Positions 33,144 through 46,260 are shown, counted from the first letter of the stretch. The stretch is 64,000 bases of DNA from Entrophospora sp. SA101 (GCA_958430865.1 CAUDNR010000236.1:30302-94301); one strand, 5' to 3'. Notes: generated by a model from the sequence alone, not told the origin. Numbers and translations: made by a program.

Positions 33144-34164
33144 TAACATAACAACTCATTCTATTATATTGTACAACTATTTATGTATTTAATAAATGTT
33201 ATTTTTGATTATTTCGTTTCCCCGTTTTATATTTTTATTAAACCATTTACATCGTCGTCCAAATTTATCAAAACCATTCATTATCCGCCACCATAGATCT
33301 TCCGATTTCCTTGTACCAAATAAAAAAAAGCCAGTAATAATTGATACAATGAACCACTTATTTTCATACATTGCAAAATATGCTCACAAATTACGTAAAA
33401 GAGATGCAACTAAATGATGCAATTCGTTCTATGGGTTACATACAATGTGAATCTTGCATAATAATTAAAATTTACCACTATTTTACAATAAAATTCGTGT
33501 AATTAAATACAAAAAAAAACAAAAAAGCAAAAATTTAATCATGGGTAGTTACCTAATTTGTAGTACCAGTTGTTCACTTGACTCAATCAGGTGACTTTTT
33601 GACAAAAAAAGAAGTTTTATGGTAAAATCTATAATAAATCGAATAACTTTAAACCGTGATAATTTTTTTTTTCCCAAACAAAACCTTTTATAGTTTTATT
33701 GCTCAAGTAAAGTTACGGAGAACTTTTCATTCTAACCCATTTGGTTATAAAAAAATTTTTTTTTATTTAGCAAGAAAAAAAAAACTCTCTGTAATCTAAA
33801 AACTTGACCTATCTACTATTATTTCCTTTCCTTATTTGGAGGCTCTGGCACAATTTTTGTTTATATAGAGGTTATATATATTATTGATCGGCATTAGTTA
33901 ACCCCAATTATATTAAAAATTGGTGAATCGAAATTATTTTTGGTAATATGTATATATATATGATATTGGAATACTCATAGTTTCTTCTTTTTTTTTCTTC
34001 TTCTGGCGCTTTTTGTACTGCAGCAATTATCTGCTCATCATCGATAATTTCGAAATTTCTATTCTAAAGTCAACATTAATATATATGATTGTTAATATAT
34101 GTGATTGGACTGACTGCATTTTCTTCATTTTCCCAATTGTGACAAAACTGCGACGATATATATC
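33144..34164. other. intergenic stretch before gap 2
   Basis: AATAAA near 33190 probably serves the carbonic anhydrase mRNA. A plus-strand frame at 33196-33417 with basic composition overlaps an opposite-strand frame and has no support. Nothing else seen. Confidence 0.4.
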
Positions 34165-34241
34165 TTTGTGGTGAATGTGATAAGTCATAGTAAAACATTC
34201 TTGAGACTAGTACTAGTAATGGGTTGCCAGCCAGAATAAAT
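34165..34241 (-). repeat. arm 2 of the 77-bp inverted repeat (F-box fragment at contig end)
   Basis: Exact reverse complement of 29960-30036, ending at the base before gap 2. The identity stops abruptly at both ends, with no decaying similarity beyond, so it does not look like an ordinary paralogue. Confidence 0.9.
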
Positions 34242-34251
34242 NNNNNNNNNN
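34242..34251. other. assembly gap 2 (10 N)
   Basis: Ten N of nominal length, directly before block A copy 2. Confidence 0.95.
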
Positions 34252-34444
34252 ACCCTTGTAAAAGTATTTTAAACTGTATAAAAAAAATTGAAATCAATTG
34301 TGAAAATCCATTCCTTATATAGGACGGTAATCTGAGATTTGGGATTTGAGATTTTTAATTTGGGTGGCATCTACAAGAAAAAATCATGTTGGTTAAATAT
34401 AAAAAATATTATGAAATATACATGTAATAATGATAATAATAATT

Positions 34445-34635
34445 AATTATTGAATTTAGAACAAAAAAGAGACAAACTACAACATGAAATTGACCAGTAT
34501 AGAAACATAAAAGAAAACGAAATATCTCTCAAAGAACAATTACATAAAGCAGTGGTGCAGAAGACTATAATTGTCAATGAATACCAAGTTTTAACCTTTT
34601 CTTCCTCTCACTCTATATTTGCCTCATTATGTTAA
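34445..34635 (+). CDS. 3' coiled-coil exon (copy 2)
   Basis: Same as 11430-11620. Here too the 5' exons are missing at the gap, so the two copies lack the same part. Confidence 0.4.
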
Positions 34636-36329
34636 CTATTCTATTATAACAATTTACATTTTTTGTATCATGAGTATATACAATGAATAAATTAAGAAAA
34701 TAACTAAACATTAACAGTGAACAAATCAATTTATATTTGAAGTATTTTTGCTAATTATGTTTAGTAATATTCAGATAGATGAGATTATCTGTATTTTTCT
34801 TATATCATAAATATGATATTATTTTTTAAAAAAATAAAGAATAACTTATATTTTTTACCACAATTAAGTATTTGTTTGTAGTAAAGTGTTTAACTCATTT
34901 TTAAAGCAATTCTTCACAAATTCTTTACATCTATTAACTATCTTGCTTTTTTTTTTTTTTTGAAATAATAATATGATAATCAATATATTTACAAATCGCA
35001 GTAGAGTCCATATGGGGTTAATTCAAACAATTCACAATTTAGATTGCAATTCCATTTAAAAAGTTTGTTTTATTTGGATTTGTCATATTATTTTTATTTA
35101 TACTTTTATATTTTATTATTATTTTGTTTTACCATCTTAATTTCTCCATAGTTTAGCATCCAACTATTAGCAAATTTTTTATAAATGTGCTATTCTTAAG
35201 CATGTTGAGCATTATACTATTGCTTCAATGACAAATACAGTGCATATTACACCAAATTTTAGTAAACCGGAAATTTACTTTGTAAATAACTATATTTATT
35301 AAATACTATTTAATAATTAAATTCTTAATTAATACATATCTTCATACTAATAATAAATATTAAATTAAAAATATTTCGAAAGTAATTTTTTAAAAAATAT
35401 TTGTGTTAAAGTAATAAATAAATATTTATTTTAAATACAAATAAATACTAATAAAATATTTAATACTTGATTAATATAACCGTACTTAATAAATATAGGG
35501 TGAATGTTGGATCAACTTCGTGGAATTAAATTCCATTGGAGTTTTTTTGTTTTCTCCGATTTTTTTTTTTTATTTCTCGTTATAGTGAAAATAAAAAATA
35601 AAAAATTGCACATGGAACCGAGGGCCCACTGTAGCGAGTTCCGACTGTATCCATGTTATTAGATATCATTCTAATGTTACAACTTTATATATCAATTTAT
35701 TATGCAAAATAATCCTGGGGTATATGCTATCACTAGACACAATTTTAAAGGAGCACTTGTTACTTTCTTTATTGAAATAAGGGTTAGAAGAACTGTTGAA
35801 GTCTCTATACTCCTAATTGTCACTACAAAAGGGAACATGATTGGTGCGATCATATAGGAGGAATGAAAGGATGGATTCTACTAGATCTAACACTCAAACT
35901 CAATATGCTAGATTATTCATTTTATTTTTATAAAATAAAAGTTTCTTGGTATTATTATTACTTGAACGATGTGATTATTTATTTATTTATTTATAAATTT
36001 AAGAAAAGGCATATGTGTTGACTCATAATCAACTTCAAAAACATATAATAGACAAAGGTATGCCACATACAAAGAAAGGATTGAACAATAACAAAAGGTA
36101 TGTCACATTTTATTTTATTTTTTGTTGATTCAAGATAAATAAGGTAGCAATTGCATTGGGGGATACAAAGACATTTTGTCACTCTGGTATAAACTTTCAT
36201 TGTTTTACTATAAAAAGATTACCATTCACGACATTATCATCTTCGTCCTCTTTTATTTCTTTTTATTAACCCATTCTCGGGTTGCATCTATCATTTTCTT
36301 GGTATGATTCATTTTCTTTGTGGAAGTTT

Positions 36330-36547
36330 ATGATGGTAGATGCAGTAATATTTTTTCCTTTTCTACACAATTCGTGGATTTCAGCCGACATTTTATTAAA
36401 TGAAAATCCGAGTCCGGCTCAATCTTTTTATCAAGTAAGTGTTTAAGACTCCCCCACAACTTCCTATCAACAATTAATTTTTTACTTGATTGATTTTTGT
36501 TTTAAATTTTCTAGACAGGCTCTATTGTATTGATTATTTTATCGTAG
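36330..36547 (+). CDS. possible tiny two-exon gene (copy 2)
   Basis: Exons 36330-36434 and 36515-36547; same 45-residue product and same intron as copy 1. Confidence 0.25.
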
Positions 36548-38018
36548 AGATGAGATTTGTAAGTTTTATGACGAAGCAAAAGGTCAAGAAAGAAATTTGC
36601 TTGTAAAAGAAAGAAAAGCAAGCATTTTTTAAATTTTCTGGCAAATTTTTAATCTGGATTGGTAATGTGTTACTGTATTTGTCAAACACATGTCATACTA
36701 TAGGCTATCAAACTCAGAATTGTCTTCAAATAATAAAGAAATTTCAATTCCCTTATGACTAATACGGTAACGATCTACGCGATTCTATTATTATTATAAA
36801 TTCGCCCGAACTATATATGTATATCAATATTAATATTACTAAACATTCCGCGGCTATTATTTTTTATAGACGAGATAGACGAATTCATATTTATGTTTCA
36901 AGTTGTTAATACTTATTAAAATTGTGACGTAAAAGGATAGAATTTTTGACAATTCAGATTGAAATATTAGGGGTATATAAATAAAAATAAATTTATATAA
37001 TAATATAGTAATAGTAATCCTTTAGTGTTCTTAATTTAGTAATGTCGCCTTATTCCAATTGCTGATTCAAATAAAGCATTTTTTATTTCTATTCAAAAGG
37101 TCAAAAACAACTCGACAAGTCAGGAAAATGCCGATTTTTCTAATATTAATATTAATATCAAATGAAGAGAGAGGGCTTGTTCGCTTGTTGTTTATTCTTA
37201 TACATGGAATCATCATATATTTACTATATGAATAATGCATAATATATATATTGTATGGAAAATGAGATCACGCGCACTAGTTGGCAGGTGATTTAAATGA
37301 CGTTTATGTTGTACAAGAAAGGAGTACGTGTACATCATACTGAGTTGTAATGGAGTTTGTTGAATGAAGAAAGGATTTTTTTTCCAAAAAATAATTCCGA
37401 GATAGCTCGGAAATGAGATGAATGAATGGAGTGATTTTCCAGTTATCATTAAAGGTATCACAAACAAAATGAACACAAAATAACAATAAAACACAAAAGT
37501 CGAACACAAATTAATTTAATCATTTTTTTTATTGGTTATTATTAAAAAAAAATGGCGACATCCAATCGCTAAAAATAAAAATTAATTATTAGTACACTAA
37601 ATAAAGAATTTCTGTAAATATTCCATACATATTCCTTTTAAATATTCTATTTAAAAGCATACGATAAAAAAGAATTTTAGAATTCCGGAACATAAACAAA
37701 AAATCACGCTCACTACCAAATCCATAATAGAACATCCATATAGAACTAATTTTTATAAATAATAATAATTTTGCATGATAAAAAAAATTGTATAAATATA
37801 AGTGGAAGAATTTTTCTGAAAAAAAAAAAAAAATTCTTAATAATAAAAAATATTAAAAAAACTACTTTCTACAAAGAATAAAAGAATTCTAATAGGAATT
37901 ATTCAAATATTTTTCTGAACCTCCAAACCTTATTTAAAATAAAATTCAACATAATAATAATATTTATATATTATAATAAATATATTATAAATAAATATAT
38001 AACACACTATATAAAAAA

Positions 38019-38381
38019 ATGTCGGGTTCATCAATAAAGCTCAGTTCATCATCCATTACATCAGATACAGATAATCAACAAACAAATCAAACAAATTCCC
38101 AATGGACTCCTGTAGTTATATTCCCCGAGAATAATGCTATTTGTGAAGAGCCCGAAATGATTGGTGATTGTGTAGACGATGATTTCTCATCGGCCATATT
38201 CAATCGTAAATTAGAACGTTACAGTAAGTGTCTATTTATATATATATATTATTGGTTATCACAAAAATTTTTAATAATAATAATGTCTAATTGAATAATC
38301 AAATTTTTTTTTAAATAATTAGAAAAATTACGTGCAATACATGAAAGATCTGGCCGGTTAATCAAAAGAACTTCCGATTAA
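38019..38381 (+). CDS. two-exon small acidic protein (copy 2)
   Basis: Exons 38019-38223 and 38323-38381, 87 residues, identical to the product at 15004-15366. Confidence 0.6.
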
Positions 38382-38818
38382 AAATAAATTAATTAATAAT
38401 TTGCAAAAAATATAAAATAAAAATAGCCAGCCATGCATTCATGCACAACATTAATATTTAATATTAATAATATTAAAGTCATACAATGGAGACATACCGC
38501 ATACTTTAACCTCTGACCTTTTTTTTACTATTACTCTTTAATTTTTCTTTTTAATAAAAAAAATCTTTTGAGCATCTAATTTATATATGATTTTCTTGTA
38601 TTATAAAATTTAAAATATTTTAATTTATTTGTAAATTATTTTTTCTCCTTCATATAAAATAATAAATGAATTTTTTATATACATCTATCTTAAAAAAATA
38701 TTAAGTAAAATATAAAATGATATATACTTGTAAAATGTATATAATATATATAATATAAGATGGTAACATATAACATAAAATATAAAATATAAAATTATTG
38801 ACAAATAAGAGGCGTTGT

Positions 38819-40539
38819 TTATTCTCTGGCAACAACGTAAACCAATATTTCTCGAGACATAGTAATAGCAAAAGAATTGATTGGTACTCCGGCATTTTCA
38901 TCTACCAATTTTAAATCACTATTTCTATAAATCGAAGCCATCAAACACTTCAGTTCAAGTATCGCCAATCTTCTACCAGGACAAATTCTTAATCCTGCAC
39001 CAAACATTAAAAATGAATTCTTGGTAATTTCATTTTCACCATTCAAAAATCTATCTGGATTAAATGTTTCTGGGTCTTTCCAATACTTTGGGTTGCGATG
39101 TATTGCCGGTACGTTCAAATTAAAGTATGTACCAGCCGGCCATTCATATCCTCCTATTTCTTCCTTACGTGTACTGTATCTTGCAACCGTATTAACAATG
39201 GGCACCAATCGATCTACCTCTTTTATGATTGCATCACAATACTTGAGTTTATTTAAATCATCGTGTGTTATCTCGCGTGTTTTATCGTCACCAAATATGG
39301 AATCTATTTCTTCCACCATTTTCTTTTTCACGAGTGGATTTTTGGCAAGAAAATATGCAATAACACAAAACAAATTTGCCGTCTATTTTTAATGTTTTTA
39401 ATTAATTAATTAATTAATTAAAGCTGCATAATAAAAATATATTTATAAATAAATATCCTTACAGTATCGGTGCCACCCAAAAGTGCATCCAACATATTAG
39501 AACCTATTTCCTCGTCAGTCAATGGTCTGCTTAATCCTTCACCTTCAACAGTTTTAATATGATTAAAATCACGTGCAGTATTGGCAACAAGCATTGACGT
39601 TAACATGTCATGACTTTCTATTGATTGACCCAATGGTGTATTTTCAATTTCTTTTCTACGTTTTTTTACAAATTCATCAATTTTTCCGCTCAAATACACT
39701 CTATTATCAACTATTTTTTTGGATTTGGTTTTTACCATTGGCAAATAATGTCTAATAATACTTGGCACTGCTATAAAAATCGGACCGCCAAGAAAATGAG
39801 TTCTAACTCCTTTAATAAATCTTTCTGAATCTTCCAAAAGTGCTGATGGATAATCAAGATGTTTGTCGCTGAGTGTATTTAAATAATACGCCATTGAATA
39901 GGCTCTTTCGCCTGTCGTCACCACTGTTATAATATCATGAGTAAATCTATGAACCCAGGCATCGAGATTGATCGCAACCTTATCACCATTTTCGTTTTTT
40001 AAAAGTTGCCAATATTGTTCCATTTCTTTTAATAATTTGTTTGCCCAATCAAGTGATTTATTATCAAACCCGGGTGATAATATGGCTTGTGTGAAGAATT
40101 GTCTATTATATCTCCATGATTTTACGTTATAATTCATAATTAATCCTTTGCCAGCTATACCAAGTTCATCAAACCCTTCGGTATAAGGCAATCTAATCAA
40201 AAAAGCATTGTTTTTAGCTGCTGTGCACAATTTATCAACATTTTCCACATCACAAAAAACTATTCTTCTAACTCCCCCAATATACAACTCAAATGTTGCT
40301 CCATATCTATGATGCAATTCAATAAGATATTTTTGTATCCTTCCATTATTCCTATAGAATCCAATCAAATTACCAACAAGTGGGAATGGAAATGGCCCTG
40401 GCAATGGATTGATTCTTGTATAGTACTTGTAATAAAATTGCGTCACGTAAATTATTACGAAAGTTAGAAAAAAAACTAACAAAGAATTAATTAATTTTAA
40501 TGTTTCCAACGATGAAAAGATTTTATGATGTAAAGACAT
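38819..40539 (-). CDS. cytochrome P450 (copy 2)
   Basis: Minus strand, exons 40539-39463 and 39382-38819, 546 residues, with no amino-acid difference seen from the P450 at 15804-17524. The catalytic features and the upstream hairpin (40721-40761) are the same. No synonymous change was seen by eye either, which is unexpected for an old gene duplication and fits a duplicated haplotig or a very recent event. Confidence 0.93.
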
Positions 40540-40720
40540 TTTTTTTAAAATGATTTTTTTTCGATTAATAATTAATTATTACGTGTGTGTGTGTATGTAT
40601 GATTTTATATTAATTGAGTTTTTTTATTTTAATGTTAATTTTTTAAAAACGTAAAAGATCCAATTCATTCTTTTTATATAAAATTTTTAAAATTTAGATT
40701 TGATAACAAAACATTTGAAT

Positions 40721-40761
40721 CCGAAATTTAACCGAAATCAACTGATTCGGTTAAATTTCGG
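40721..40761. promoter_or_regulatory. 16-bp stem hairpin (copy 2)
   Basis: Same as 17706-17746. Confidence 0.6.
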
Positions 40762-41729
40762 TATCTTATTATTATTATCGATCATTTATTTTTGAATTTC
40801 ACGAATAAATATTACCAAAGTCCATATATTAGGAATAATTAAAATGTGTGTGAAAAAAGAATGCGTTCTAGATTAGATGTGGTGTTACATTTCTGTGTCA
40901 TATGCTGTGCACGGGGCGTGGACAGCATATCAACAACACAATTCTCGCACCAAAACAATTATTTCTGTACCTTTGTTATTATTGCTTAAGCTTTCTTGGA
41001 TAATTTGTTTCATTCCTCGTTGGAATTAAAATTCGTCAAGAAACTATAATCATTTTTAAGATGTTCCGATTTAGAGCGTCATAATATGTTTCCCGAGTGC
41101 TTAGATTTTTGGAGCAATTTCTGATTAAGATTTGGATTCGAATCAATAAGATAGTTTTTGTCAGAAATAACATTGAGACTTGTCAAGTGTAGCCATATAT
41201 GATCTGTTTAGTAAATGGACGAGTGATAAATATTCCAATCAAGACATAAAAATGACACATTAATATTTAATATTAATAAACGCATATATTAATAAATTTC
41301 CTGATAGTTTCTCAAAAGAAAGTTTTTATGTTATTGTTGTAATTAATGCTTGCTCTTCTGCTTCACTTCTAGAATAATGATTCTTTAAGTTATATATTAT
41401 ATCAAATTTAGTCAACCGCTACTAAATTAGGAATTTTTATGCTACCGTTAGGGTGATGGAAAGTAAATTATTCTCTAGACATGTGAGTTTGTCACTCATT
41501 TTTGTTGTGTAAATCAATGATCGAGAGATATACTATAATTTTGCTAGCTTTAACAAGACCGTATAATAAATTGTTCTTAACATTAAAACCTGGTGGCTCG
41601 AACAATCAAAGAAGTTGATTATCAAGCCCTTAATATGACTACTATCCATCTGATAAAATAATAATCAGTAATATATAATAATATAATACATGTATATAAA
41701 TCTCAACATATCTATAAATATATATATGA

Positions 41730-42125
41730 TCACTCACTATAGATTTCACCCACCTCATAACCAAAATCAATTTCATTGACAACAGCTTCTAATTTTGATA
41801 TTTCATTTATCGAACGCATCCTATCGAATATCAATAACGAATATTTACAATGAACATCAGATAGAGTAATTCCTGCATTAATTATCAATGATTCATTCAT
41901 TGTCTGAATAAAGATTTCCAAAGCAATATTGCGGGCTCGCTGCAATATTAATTTACAAGTGTAACAAATGTTATGTTACACATAGATTAAATACTATTGA
42001 TACTATTATTATTATTGTTATATCAGGATAATTTTTTTACCGATTGTTTTTTCATATCCATCTTTTGATAACAAATGTTGAATTTCTTCGTAACCTCTAT
42101 ATTTAATAGTTGTAAAAAAAAATTT
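41730..42125 (-). CDS. unidentified exons (copy 2)
   Basis: Same as 18715-19110; the further exon-like frame is at 42195-42395. Confidence 0.35.
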
Positions 42126-43289
42126 CAAGCTGCATATTTACCATATAGTTAATTAACCCAAAAATAGAAAATGGTAACAACATTAAAGGACGAGCTAGCT
42201 ATTCATACAATAAATAAATTCATCACAAATTGGTTCTACAATAATGGTTGATATATCTAAAACAAGCATGTCTGTTCTAGTGGAATAAATAGACGACAAT
42301 GTGGGACTTTCTACCACGCCATCGGTATAACATCTATGCTTATAAAAAAACTTTTTACGAACATCAAAACATAAATACAACGTTAAAACCTGCTATAAGA
42401 AGCTCGAAAGAGAATAACAAAAATATCTTGTCGGCGTTTCTTGGTCCCGTGTAAGAAATCTCAACCAGGCAAGTGGAAACTATTTTTTAAGATGATCTAC
42501 TAAGTTATCAGTTGTTTGCATTTCATGTATTGAAAAATCAAGTTTCAAAGAAATAAATAAACGTATCAAATTGAAATGGTCCACCAAGTATTCGAGAAGG
42601 CATGAATGATAAATTAACCAGTAAAAAAATTTAAGGCGTCTAGTGATGATTTTATACTCAATTCAGAACGATTTATATTTTTACAGATATATTTTAGTAT
42701 GGTAAATAAAATTGCTAAACAGCAACATGATCATCTCAATTTGCGTTCCTTAATTTACGAACTTCCAAACCAAACTTGGAAATTAATTATGATTTTAAGA
42801 ACATCATATTGAAGAAATTGTTAATGATATAAGTAATGACAAAAAGAAGACAATCAACCAGAAACAACTCCAGAGCACAGCATCCAATTATTACCTTCTT
42901 CTAAATTCAAAAATCAATGGACATGGAACTAAATCAAAAAACTGGTGACCATTTTAACTGGATCGCTACAATTTCCAACGTTGAACTATCATTGTTGCAT
43001 ATGTAGACGACCAACAATATGATTTAGGAAAAGTTATGGCAAAGGGACCAAACAAATATAATCACAAATATAAGGGAAACCAAATATAATAAAACCTAAT
43101 AGTAGATATTTTTGTAATAAAACCTAATTTTTTGAACTTGCAGAGCATGCCTCTATATACAACATAACTGATTCATATTTATTCCTTTCATATTAATATT
43201 GAAAATACAATTTCCGTGGTAAAAGAGTAATAGTAAATGAAAATTTCATCTACATAATTGAATACCATCGATTATGCGACCAAAGAATC

Positions 43290-44632
43290 TTGTATAACTC
43301 GTTTTGCAAAGTCTGTGACCAGCTGATAATAAAACCGACAGTGACAATTGAAAATATTACATGTGATGTTGATATTACGTTTAGTCAATTTCCAAAACGA
43401 ATTGCTATTTTGGCTCAAGAATTAGGCTTAACCAAAAATGAGGCTTGCTTAATTATTTCTCATAATAATAATATAACATAAATATAAAATATATTAAAAG
43501 CTGGGTAAAGTTAATTAATAATTAATAATTATTATCATGATGTAAACATTAATAATAATTAATTTACATATACTTACTGTATAAAGTATAACGCCTACAT
43601 CTCTCAGTAAAATCAACAACCACAATTGGTATAGCTTAAACTCTACACCTAGGCAAAATAAGTTTTGTTTGTGTGAGGCAATCATCACAAGGGCCGACAT
43701 TTGCTACAAAAAGGAATTCACAAGTTATGAATTTAATTTACATTTAACTGGTGACATACACTAGCTGGACAAAAGTATTTGATCACGTATTTACACTAAT
43801 TAGTAAAAACCCTACATAACAACATTACACGAAATTTATAACATTATGTGCCTAGATTTTGATAATATATATTCGAAATTTCACGTTGCTAGCTCTCATA
43901 TTCATGCATGTATCAAATTTAATAAAAATGGTTTTTTTTCATGATTGAAATTTATTAATTTTTCGTTGACTGCGATTCAGATGTTATCACTATTTTTTTT
44001 TAATCATTAATTTTCTAGACACGATAGAAATATGAAATTTCATATATTTATTCTTCAAAACAATATCCCTCATTTATATAAAATTTACAATTTTTTATTA
44101 AGTAAATTTTTTAAAAAATGTGAAAATATAGCAAAATGTTTAAATTTTTTATTTGGGTTTTAGTTTTTTTTATTAATCTTGATATTTGGAAGCTAGCAAC
44201 ATGAAATTTTGAATATATAATTATCAAAACCTAGGTGCATAATGTTATAAATTTCGTGTAATGTTGTTATGTAGGTTTTTTATTAATTAGTGTAAATACG
44301 TGATCAAATACTTTTGTCCAGCTAGTGTACATGCTGTAACTGCTGCTAATAATTAATAACTATATTATTATTATAAATATTCAATGTTATTTATTTAATA
44401 TTGTATATTATTTCTAGCTAATTTGGATTACCTGTTGTAGTAGAAATCGATCAATTTACGTATGAACAATATTAACAGTTGATTTTTTATACACACATAT
44501 ATATATATATATATAATATTATTTATCATTATTACAAATAATAATTAATAATAGATCAGATACCCAAAACGAGCTTGATTTAATTCGTAAGGTTGAAATA
44601 GAAGCGAGTGCCAAAAATGAATTACCATCAAC
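43290..44632 (+). pseudogene. formate-THF ligase pseudogene (copy 2, lacks the piece after the MITE)
   Basis: Pieces at 43326-43481, 44418-44459 and 44555-44632 as in copy 1. The HWSFGGKGAL continuation found after the MITE in copy 1 is absent; other sequence follows. Confidence 0.7.
43759..44327. mobile_element. 569-bp Tc1/mariner-type MITE (copy 2)
   Basis: Same as 20744-21312, with TA flanks at 43757-43758 and 44328-44329. Confidence 0.88.
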
Positions 44633-44809
44633 CAGTGTTGTGACCAGAAACTCTTTTGGCTTCCCGAAACGTTTCGGAAAATGAACTTACACTAAGCAGA
44701 AACTAAACCTAAACATAAACCTAAACATAAAATACTAACCTAAACTAGTTTCGGTGGTTTCTGTTAGTTTCTGTTTCTGGTTTTCCCTAAACTCAGAGTT
44801 TCGGGTCAC
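44633..44809. mobile_element. hAT-type MITE, copy 2, 3' end cut
   Basis: Identical to copy 1 up to 44719, then an extra 12-bp CCTAAACATAAA-type unit and a one-base difference (TTTCGGTGG against TTTCGGGTGG). It ends at GGGTCAC without the last 7 bp and without the right target duplication. Confidence 0.88.
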
Positions 44810-44932
44810 CAGTTAATTTTAACTGGTTAATCAAAAAGAATTAACCGGTTAAAAAAAGATCTTAACCGGTTAACCGTTTAATTGCAGTTAACCGGTTAAC
44901 CACAGTTAAACGGTTAACGGTGCCAACCCCTA
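44810..44932. mobile_element. fragment of a TTAACCGGTT-repeat element
   Basis: Repeated TTAACCGGTTAA palindromes. The right end, read on the minus strand, is TAGGGGTTGGCACCG, resembling the CAGGGGTTGGCACC end of a hAT-like non-autonomous family common in eukaryotes (from memory). The left end is fused to the cut MITE; the right end abuts the kinase relic after AACAAAAGCA. Confidence 0.55.
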
Positions 44933-45400
44933 TGCTTTTGTTGGATTACTTGAATTATTTAAACTTTTTAATACTACATCTTTCTGTTCACGATAAATAA
45001 TTCTTTTTTATTTTCATTATAATCAATTATATATCCCCTTGTCCATTCAGCAGTATAAATTGAGCTAAATCCACCTTCAGTTAATTTTTTTATTCCTTTA
45101 AATTGCTCAAAAGATATCCATTCTAAAATGTGAGTTGGCAAAGATGAAAGAATTTGACATTATTGAATAAAATTATCAACCAAGTTATTACTAGATGTCC
45201 AAGTGTCAAAAAGACTCTGTAGTTGTAAACTAATGCGACCTTCATAGAATCTATCAGAGTATTTTATTGATTTACACTTATTGCATTCTTTTGGCTTGCC
45301 CCATTTATTTCTTACACCATGTAATTCAAAATTATAAATAAACTTTTCTCTACAATATTCTTTTTCATTTTCAGAAAGCTCCTTGACTTTTTCTATCATG
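44933..45400 (-). pseudogene. protein-kinase family relic (TKL-type, Rhizophagus-like)
   Basis: Minus strand. The ATG at 45399 opens MIEKVKELSENEKEYCREKF, then a cysteine pair (KECNKCK) and LQSLFDTWTSSNNLVDNFIQ followed by a TAA. The sense resumes in frame as CQILSSLPTHILEWISFEQF, and KLTEGGFSSIYTAEWTRG carries the glycine-loop start of a kinase (G-G-F-S-S-I-Y). A frameshift precedes QKDVVLKSLNNSSNP, which includes the VVLKSL segment with the ATP-binding Lys. There the coding sense stops at the TTAACCGG element. This N-terminal layout matches a very large kinase family of arbuscular mycorrhizal fungi. The catalytic loop is missing. Confidence 0.75.
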
Positions 45401-45577
45401 TGGATTTGCTAAAGTATTATTATACATTCCATAATAAATTTTATCTGTAAATTCACTTCTTTCTGGTGATAATAGTTTAAAAAATGACATCTTTAACTTA
45501 ATATCTTTTACAATAATTGATATGCCTTGTGAATTTAGTAAAGCTATACCTATTTGAAAGCAAATTTTTAGAAACAA
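45401..45577 (-). pseudogene. unidentified fragment upstream of the kinase relic
   Basis: Minus-strand frame KICFQIGIALLNSQGISIIV, then SFFKLLSPERSEFTDKIYYG. It overlaps the kinase start region in another frame. Might be a remnant of another gene of the same family; not identified. Confidence 0.25.
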
Positions 45578-45989
45578 AAATATGCAATCAGAACAATTCT
45601 ATACAAACGTAATATTTGAATATAAAAATGCGTTTCCATCTCGAAAAACAGAACAAACATAAATAAATAAACAAACTAAAAAAAATATATTTATAAAATT
45701 TAATTATTTCTTTTTTCCATCTATCAATCGCGGTGTGTGACAAATAATAAAAGGTTTTTAATTCGTTCTCATCGGTAACAGTAATAGTTTATTTGTTGGC
45801 ACAACAATTAGCAATTTCATCTAATATTCGAATAACTTTTGAATTAAAGAAAATAATAACAGATTTTGACTGAGAAGTAATCAAATTGTACCCAAAACCA
45901 ATTCACCAGTAAATACCCTATCATTATTTTTATTGTCATCAATTAAATTCGCTTTCCCAAAAAAATTAGTAATAAAATTTTTTTTACAC
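45578..45989. other. spacer between kinase relics
   Basis: No supported feature. Confidence 0.35.
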
Positions 45990-46260
45990 AAAGACCGGTG
46001 CCAAAATTTGGAACCGAAGACCAAGAAAACTAGTTAAAATAATACCTTAAACTTCCATCAAGAACACAAATTAAACCATGAATAATCGCCATCATCTGAT
46101 AATTTAGTTACATCATAGCAAATAACAAGATTTTGAACTTTAAATAAACAAGTCCATTTTTATTTTTACCATAGTCAAATAAATATATGACCTCTTGTTC
46201 ACACGGCAGTATAAGTTAAGCTAAATTCACCTTCAAGCAATTTTAAGTTCCGATCCTGTA
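45990..46260 (-). pseudogene. second kinase relic (glycine-loop region)
   Basis: Minus strand at about 46255-46165: RNLKLLEGEFSLTYTAV, stop, TRGHI, parallel to the EGGFSSIYTAEWTRG of the neighbouring relic. Several stops and frame changes. More decayed than 44933-45400. Confidence 0.5.

Larger units (their letters stand above)
34252..44719. repeat. block A copy 2
   Basis: Counterpart of 11237-21704 in the same orientation at +23,015 bp. Gene-free stretches match those described for copy 1 and hold nothing extra. Confidence 0.9.

Noticed and set aside
33196..33417. 73-codon basic frame after the carbonic anhydrase gene
   Set aside because: Lies in the probable 3' untranslated region, overlaps an opposite-strand frame and has no motif.
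34076..34297. Minus-strand frame spanning gap 2 that looks like an F-box protein
   Set aside because: It translates across the Ns; only the 77-bp inverted copy is real F-box sequence and the rest is unrelated.
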